Source: Cardinalis cardinalis
Taxonomy: Eukaryota > Chordata > Aves > Passeriformes > Cardinalidae
Length of the DNA: 64,000 nt
Assembly: GCA_014549065.1 (NCBI GenBank)
Contig: JACDOX010000106.1
Coordinates: 1,304,366-1,368,365, forward strand
Direction of reading: 5' to 3'
In this document: piece by piece, positions 58,501 through 64,000 of the stretch
Numbering within the stretch: the first letter of the stretch is position 1
Layout of the letters: each line of letters opens with the position of its first letter
Notes under the pieces: model-generated
What the model was told of the DNA's origin: nothing
The model's database searches: none
Seen by the model: the letters and a program-made list of their open reading frames with translations, nothing else
Translations under genes and position numbers: made by a program

Positions 58501-59920
58501 AAGAATCATCATCTCTGTTGCAGTCATTTCTAGTGTTGATTCTGCCAGGGGCAGGTTCAAGTGCACGGTCAGAGGAAGCAAACCTCTGAGGGTGTTTTCA
58601 TCAAGACTTCTGAGAGCAAACTCTTGATCGTGCTTAAACATTCAGATAGTTCTAGTGCATCAGTTTTTACACTCTGGAAAGCTAATATTACAGCCCCTAA
58701 ATGCAAAAAATCCAAACCAAACCCAGTGGAAACTACACCTGTGGGTCATCTTTTTATCTTATGAAGTTGAATCATGAAAAGTGAAACACTTTTCATTAGG
58801 TAATCAGAAATCAGTAAAATTACAGTATTTATTGACATAATCTGTAATCCTCATGACAAAAAGAGAAACAGCCTCTGCAGCTACTTTGTATTGGTGANTG
58901 ATAAAGGGTAGAGGGGAGCTGAGATCCGTTATCAATGTCCTTAAGGTGAGAGTGCAAACCTCTGATCTACACTTCAACTTTCTGTCCACCATGCCTAAAA
59001 AAAACATGTAATGTTTTTTGAAAGAGTGCTGTCCTTGGCTGTTTACAGAGCCACAAACCTGAGAAATCAACATAAATGCTATCCTTGGACCAACAGAGAA
59101 ATGAAGGGAAAGTACAAGAACAGGAAGCAAGTGTTCCTTTGTGCAGTTTCCTGGTGACTGAAGCGTGACATAATGACAGTACAAGGAAATATTTATTGAT
59201 TTTGCACTCAAGTAGAAATTGCAGCTCCTCTCAAGCACTGAATTAAGTAACTTAACTAGCTGGGAATAAAGTTTGGAGCAGCAGTCTGGTAACATTCCTG
59301 CTTCTGTGACCAGATCTGAAGTACATCCTGCTTTTGTGTTTCCCAAGCTTTTAGCCATCTCCTATATCCCCACTAGTTCTCTGCCACCTCATCGTCAATT
59401 TCCTAACTGATAATCTCTTATACCCTCCCTGCCCCTTATGCTGTTACTCCCTCCTCTGAACCACTTCTTGCTTCATCAGTTGCTCAACTAAAAAGTTTTA
59501 AGTGCAAAGTTTGGAGTTTTTAAAGTCCAACAAAGCTGGTAACCCCATCATTTCAGAAAGGTGGGCCCTTTTCNATCAGCTGTTCTGGTTCCTCGCAGAA
59601 CTTTGCCTTTCTTCCCAGGGAAACACNTTCCCTGCAAGCACATGTGCTTGACACCTGCACAGCTGTTCAGCCAAGCTGCTTCCTGCCTCCATGTTCTGAG
59701 CATGCTGCTACCACGAGGCCAGAACGAAAATTATCTTTTGGCAAGGGGAAAACTCCACCCAGCCATGAGAGGTATTGATACTTTATTTACAACTTCGTGA
59801 GTGAAAAGGTGCTTTCTCAAAGCTCTCCTGCCTGTATTTGTCTCGATTACGCGGTGGTGTTGGGTCATGGTTGCACTCGGTGATCTCGGAGGTCTTTCCA
59901 GTCGAATTGCGTCTGTGATT
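58501..59920. other. Intergenic region between UTP6 and COPRS
   Basis: No gene was recognised. A 184-codon open frame on the minus strand (58804-59358) has no recognisable domain and no splice or promoter context. I treat it as a chance frame. Confidence 0.5.
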
Positions 59921-60131
59921 CCGAAGCTGTGCACGGTGGGCTCCGCAGCCAGGGCGCTCTGCGCGGTGGCGGCGTTGCGGGCACCGAGGCCGGATCGGGA
60001 GCAGTCGCACCGTCCCTGTCGGCCTCATCCCGGAGCCGCTCCCTGTCCCTCGGGCACAGCCGCGGGCCCGCCCGGCTGACAATGCCCAGGCCGGGCGGTC
60101 GGTGGTGCCCTCAGGCCGGGCCGCGGGCTCG

Positions 60132-60239
60132 GCTCCGAAGGTTCGGGAGTCCCGGGGAGCGCGGGGCGGGCAGCGGAGGCGGCAGGGCCGCCGTGAGGGC
60201 TCGCCCGGAGTCTGCGCCCTGCCCTTGGCCACCGGTGGC
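60132..60239 (+). repeat. 108-bp direct repeat, copy 1
   Basis: Begins gctccgaaggttcggg and ends ccttggccaccggtggc. It matches 60504-60611 at 106 of 108 positions by eye; the differences are a/g in 'gggagtccc' and t/c in 'gagtctgcg'. Confidence 0.95.
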
Positions 60240-60503
60240 ATTCCCTGCGGGCCCCGACTTCCCGCGCCCACCGCCGGCTCCTCCTTGTTCCACGAGAAGT
60301 GTNAGGAGAAGTCGCTGTCCCATTCGCTGTGCGCCCCTCAGAGCAGCTGAGGGTTTCCTNCTGCTCTCCACCCATCTTGGTCCAGCCCCTCAGGGCTATT
60401 GGAGGGTCCTGCTCGGCGCGTGGGCTCCCGCAGAGCGGTTGGTTCAGTGTTAATACTTTCACCATTCCTTGTGTCTTAATTCCCTCTGGTGCTTTCACTC
60501 TGT

Positions 60504-60611
60504 GCTCCGAAGGTTCGGGGGTCCCGGGGAGCGCGGGGCGGGCAGCGGAGGCGGCAGGGCCGCCGTGAGGGCTCGCCCGGAGTCCGCGCCCTGCCCTTGG
60601 CCACCGGTGGC
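60504..60611 (+). repeat. 108-bp direct repeat, copy 2
   Basis: Second copy, offset by 372 bp from the first. The DNA between the copies is less GC-rich and unrelated to the repeat. High identity suggests a recent duplication, gene conversion or an assembly artefact. Confidence 0.95.
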
Positions 60612-60870
60612 CAGCGTTCCCAAAAGGGCACGGTTTGGGTCGGGNCTGTGAGGAAGTGGGATGTTCAGTGTTGGTGTTAGTGCTAGGGGGGACCGATGGC
60701 AGCAGCAGAATTAGCTATAGCTCTGCAGATTTGCCTTCTGAAGTGAAAGCCTGTTTGTTGTTAAACCTCTGATTCATCAAGGGAACAAACGGAGACGCTC
60801 GGGAACACATGGGGTAGCAGTTTCAGCAATCAGAGCTGCTACTGCATTCTTTAAAAATGTTTCATAGGTG

Positions 60871-63800
60871 ATGGCTGCTGCCTCTGAGGCTGCAAACTCT
60901 GAGGGGAAACAGCTTCCTAATAAGACAGAAATGATGATCTGGAAGCCCAGAAAAGGTAGGACAAAACAAAGTAGGTCGCAAATACTGAAACTTGTGCACT
61001 ACTTGAGAAATCTACTCAAAGCCTTTTGGTGTTGCGTGGGAAATGCCTCTTTAGTTACTGCACTAAATTATTTCCATGTAGATATTTGTGTATGCCTAGA
61101 TACATGAGTAATTAATCAATATGACTTTTTTTTTTAAACCAGATTTTTTTTTTAATAACCTACAGGTGAATCTGATCAAACAAGACTGCTGCTGTCCTTT
61201 GCCCTAGTTTACAGAGTTATTTTCCAACAAGAAAATCCTGATTTGCGCTGGTGCTGTGGTACAAGGCTATGTCCACTCTTCCCAAGCATCTGAAATGTGA
61301 AGCAGCCCTGTAGTGATATTACATATGTAGGAAANTGCATGTGTTACAATAAGATTAGTAGTCACAAAGTGCATTTCTGTACCTCTCTGAATTACTGTGT
61401 GCTGAACACTTAATTGTTTTTGTTTAATTTCTGAGTGTACCTGTTGGTGCTTTCTACTGGTTTTAGAATGTTTGCTGCAGAATCTTCCAAATGCTCCTGA
61501 TGGCAAGTCTGAAGAAAGTGAATCTGCTTCTGCCTCCCGCAACGAAGGTGATGTCAGTGGCTCTACTGATGAGGGCTGGTACAATATATATGCTGACCTG
61601 GATGTGTGGGATAATGAAGTTTCCAATGTACCTGAGTCTTCAGGGCAGCAAGATGCATCTGAGTATGAGGTGGAGGACTGGGATAAAGAATTGGAGGAGT
61701 CTGCATCTGGTCCTTATGGTGAGTACACTTGTGCTTCTTTTGAATTTTGGATAGTTGGAGGTAGGTGCTTTGAAGGAGAATGTGTTTAAGTAACTCCATG
61801 TTCTATTTTGGGAAGCAATTTCTTGTTGTGTTGACCTCCTGGATGTGTAATGCACAAATTTGTTGTCAAATACAGGATTTAAAGGTGGCGTTGTGGAGTT
61901 CACATGAAACTCTTGCTTGAGCAATTGAATTCTTAGGGAGTGGCATGGTAAGGTGGTGAATTCCATGTTTGTGTTGAGTTTCTCTGGTGAAGCAAATTTT
62001 CAGTAGTGTATCTTTGTTATTATGAAGAAGAAGAGAAAGGTACATGGCGTGCAGGAGCTAACTTTTTTGTGTAAAAATTCTTCAAGAAAATTCAAGATTG
62101 TTCATTATAATGTTTCTCTAGAGCATGGAGTTGTTTGGATCAGTGCTCATACTCTCTGAGTATGGTTTGTTGTGTTTACTGTAGTTTTTTTGAGTGGGGT
62201 TTTTGTTTGTTTGTTTGNCTTTGGTTTTGTTGAAGCTTGTTCCTCCTAAGTGGTTGTGCATATGATCAGTCCCATGGACAAAAGTGGCAACAAATAGGAC
62301 GAGTGCCACTCACGCCTTTAAAGCTGAATTATACCTTCAGTTTGTAACTTGTTTTTATGGTGACTCACATGTTAAAAAGAGTCTCAGCCTTCCATTGGCC
62401 GGGCTGGTTCTTAGCACAGAATGGGTGGATGGAGTTTAGCCAGCAGTGACTGATAACCTGCTGTTCCTTTTGTTGATGTAAAGTAGTACCATTTCCATTT
62501 TTTTTCTCATTAATGTGTATCTTTTTGTAATTAATATAATTTTCTTTGCTTAGGAAATATGTTCATTTTACTCTCATAATTAAAATAAACTTTTGTATTT
62601 AAATTCCATTGTTTGGTAACAGAAGAAAGTGAAAAAGGCTGAAAAAAACTTACTGTAAAACCATTCTGATTTTAAAATGGAAATACAGTATTGGTTTTTC
62701 ACAGTGGGTAATCTGAGAAAAAGACTGTTCTCTTTTTGGAGGTTTTCCCTCACTTCCATTCTGAGCTTTCATTTTAATCTCTTACATGCTCAAATTTATG
62801 GAATGTGGAATGTTTTGAATTTTGTACTGGAACTGTTCCTCCTTCCTCCTTTATTTAACTTGTTCATCCCACCTGTAGCTCTTTAAATCCTCACAAACTA
62901 AGGCAGCTGTGATTATTGGATTCAGGTCCTTCTGAAGGGTACTGAGTACAAGTGTCTGAGTTGTTAACTGCTACAAATACAAAAATGTGCTTGATTGGTC
63001 ACTTCATGGCTTTTTTTTTTAAGTGTCTTAAGCTCTTGCTGTGATGGCTTGTTTGGCAGTGCTGCTGGAAGGCTGACATGTGGGATATTGTGTTGGGTCT
63101 TTTGCTCCTCCATGCTCTGGGCTTTTTCTTTGCTCANTGTCTGCTGGCTAGAAATCTTTATNCTTCTGTTAAAACACTTTGCCCTATTTTTGTGCTAGAT
63201 TGGTTAAATACAGGCCCATTAGGCTTAATTCTAGCCTAGTGGAAATGTTGTTCCAAGACAGCTTTTCCAGGACCCCACCCTCCTGTTCTGTCCCGTGACC
63301 CATTTCTTAGAGGGTTTGCAGGACTCCTCATTGGGATGGTGTTATGAAAGCTGCAGCAAGGGGGAAGGCAAATAAAATAGTTTCATGAGCCTTTTATTCC
63401 CAGGGAAGGTGTGAAAGAACTGTCTTGTAAGAGCTGCTACCAGACATCATAAGTCCCAGGTACCTCAGTGGGCTTTCTAGAAAACTATTTTGTCTGTCTG
63501 GCATGAACCTTCCTTAAAGTGAAGACACTGCCAAATTCAGTTTTCTGTTTGCCTTTTTTTAAGCTCTAATTTGTGAGTGCTGGCAGATCAAATTGAAATA
63601 GTGAACTGGAAGATGCCATAGATCTCCATAATAACCTGGTGCACTATTCCACTACTTTCCTGAGTATCTCCCATGGTTTAAACTTTTTATTTTGTCTTTA
63701 GATGCTGATGATCTCTCCGGCGGAAGCTTTGAGGAAAATAATCTTTTCGGCTCATATGTATGGAAGGAGGATTGGTTTTACAACCCAAGCTGTCACCACA

Positions 63801-63871
63801 CACCTTGCCTTGTTTTTCCNCCACGAGTTAGAACAGTTGAGAAGGGCCAGTTTGATGATGCTGATGAATGA
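60871..63871 (+). CDS. COPRS: COPRS, coordinator of PRMT5 (three coding exons seen)
   Basis: Nuclear histone-H4-binding adaptor that directs the arginine methyltransferase PRMT5 to chromatin and favours H4R3 methylation. Exons: 60868-60955 (acceptor tcatag/GTGATG; first ATG at 60871), 61467-61718 and 63702-63871, with a TGA stop at 63869-63871. Phases join (G/AA, G/AT) and give 168 residues from the 60871 ATG; human COPRS has about 184. Conserved features are an acidic middle (DEGWYNIYADLDVWDNE, DWDKELEE), the PYDADD junction spanning the last intron, an aromatic stretch (WFYNPSCHH) and the C-terminal GQFDDADE, close to human GQFDDAED. An upstream exon may add an N-terminus or be non-coding. 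The N at 63820 falls in a CCN proline codon and is harmless. Assignment is strong for the C-terminal half and weaker for the start. Confidence 0.88.
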
Positions 63872-64000
63872 AGTAGAGTCTGGTCAGAAGTAAATTTGGT
63901 TTCTGTGTTGGATTATGTTCTTCAGCGATTGAGCTGTGCCAAGTCCCNTGGCTTTTTTGCAGAGTTGGGCCTGAGGCCAGAAATGCGACACCATCTCCAG
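63872..64000 (+). other. COPRS: COPRS 3' UTR, beginning
   Basis: Non-coding sequence after the COPRS stop, running off the window. No polyadenylation hexamer is visible before the end. Confidence 0.6.

Larger units (their letters stand above)
59925..60650. promoter_or_regulatory. COPRS: COPRS CpG-rich promoter region
   Basis: A GC- and CpG-rich block begins abruptly after AT-rich intergenic DNA and lies just upstream of the first recognised COPRS coding exon, so it presumably holds the promoter and exon 1. I could not fix exon 1: several gt dinucleotides could serve as donors and none is clearly best. The block contains a 108-bp direct duplication, listed separately. Confidence 0.6.

Noticed and set aside
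58804..59358. 184-codon open frame on the minus strand between UTP6 and COPRS
   Set aside because: No recognisable domain, no promoter or splice context, and one frame of this length is expected by chance in 64 kb of six-frame sequence.
60469..60680. Frames through the second 108-bp repeat as a separate gene
   Set aside because: They duplicate frames in the first copy and have no start, splice or homology support.

Overview
The window is vertebrate nuclear DNA, almost certainly from a bird and possibly a songbird. The genes are split by GT-AG introns. At least eight repeats resemble the avian CR1 LINE, and there is one solo LTR of an endogenous retrovirus. No operons, CRISPR arrays, phage or bacterial features were seen. 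Single 'n' positions are scattered throughout, and one real gap (40825-40979) lies inside a minisatellite.

Layout. (1) 1-7482, plus strand: the last five coding exons of CRLF3, an orphan cytokine-receptor-like protein; its 5' part lies upstream of the window. (2) 7483-14146: convergent 3' space between CRLF3 and SUZ12. (3) 14147-36212, minus strand: complete SUZ12, a core subunit of Polycomb repressive complex 2. It has 16 coding exons whose phases all join, giving 751 residues. (4) 36213 to about 37350: SUZ12 CpG-island promoter with CCAAT and E2F-like sites. (5) About 37.35-47.07 kb: AT-rich intergenic DNA with one CR1, the gapped minisatellite and one unassigned exon-like ORF. (6) 47908-58390, plus strand: complete UTP6, a U3 snoRNP / SSU-processome HAT-repeat protein. 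It has 19 coding exons and 597 residues. Its promoter lies beside two divergent CR1 copies. (7) About 59.93-60.65 kb: GC-rich promoter region of COPRS with a 108-bp direct duplication. (8) 60871-63871, plus strand: COPRS (coordinator of PRMT5), three coding exons with the conserved acidic C-terminus; any coding part of exon 1 was not resolved.

The genes are ordinary housekeeping or chromatin genes. They are neighbours by conserved synteny (SUZ12-UTP6-COPRS matches the mammalian block as I remember it) and do not form one pathway, although SUZ12 and COPRS both act on histone methylation. CRLF3 lying directly beside SUZ12 differs from the human order as I recall it. I found no convincing new biological system. 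The items most worth checking are the GC-AG intron in CRLF3, the repeat structure of the UTP6 and COPRS promoters, the collapsed minisatellite, CR1 copies very close to two splice donors, a three-residue insertion in SUZ12, and the orphan exon-like ORF near 45.5 kb. All exon boundaries were read by eye and checked by phase arithmetic. Gene identities rest on recall of the human proteins, with no database search.
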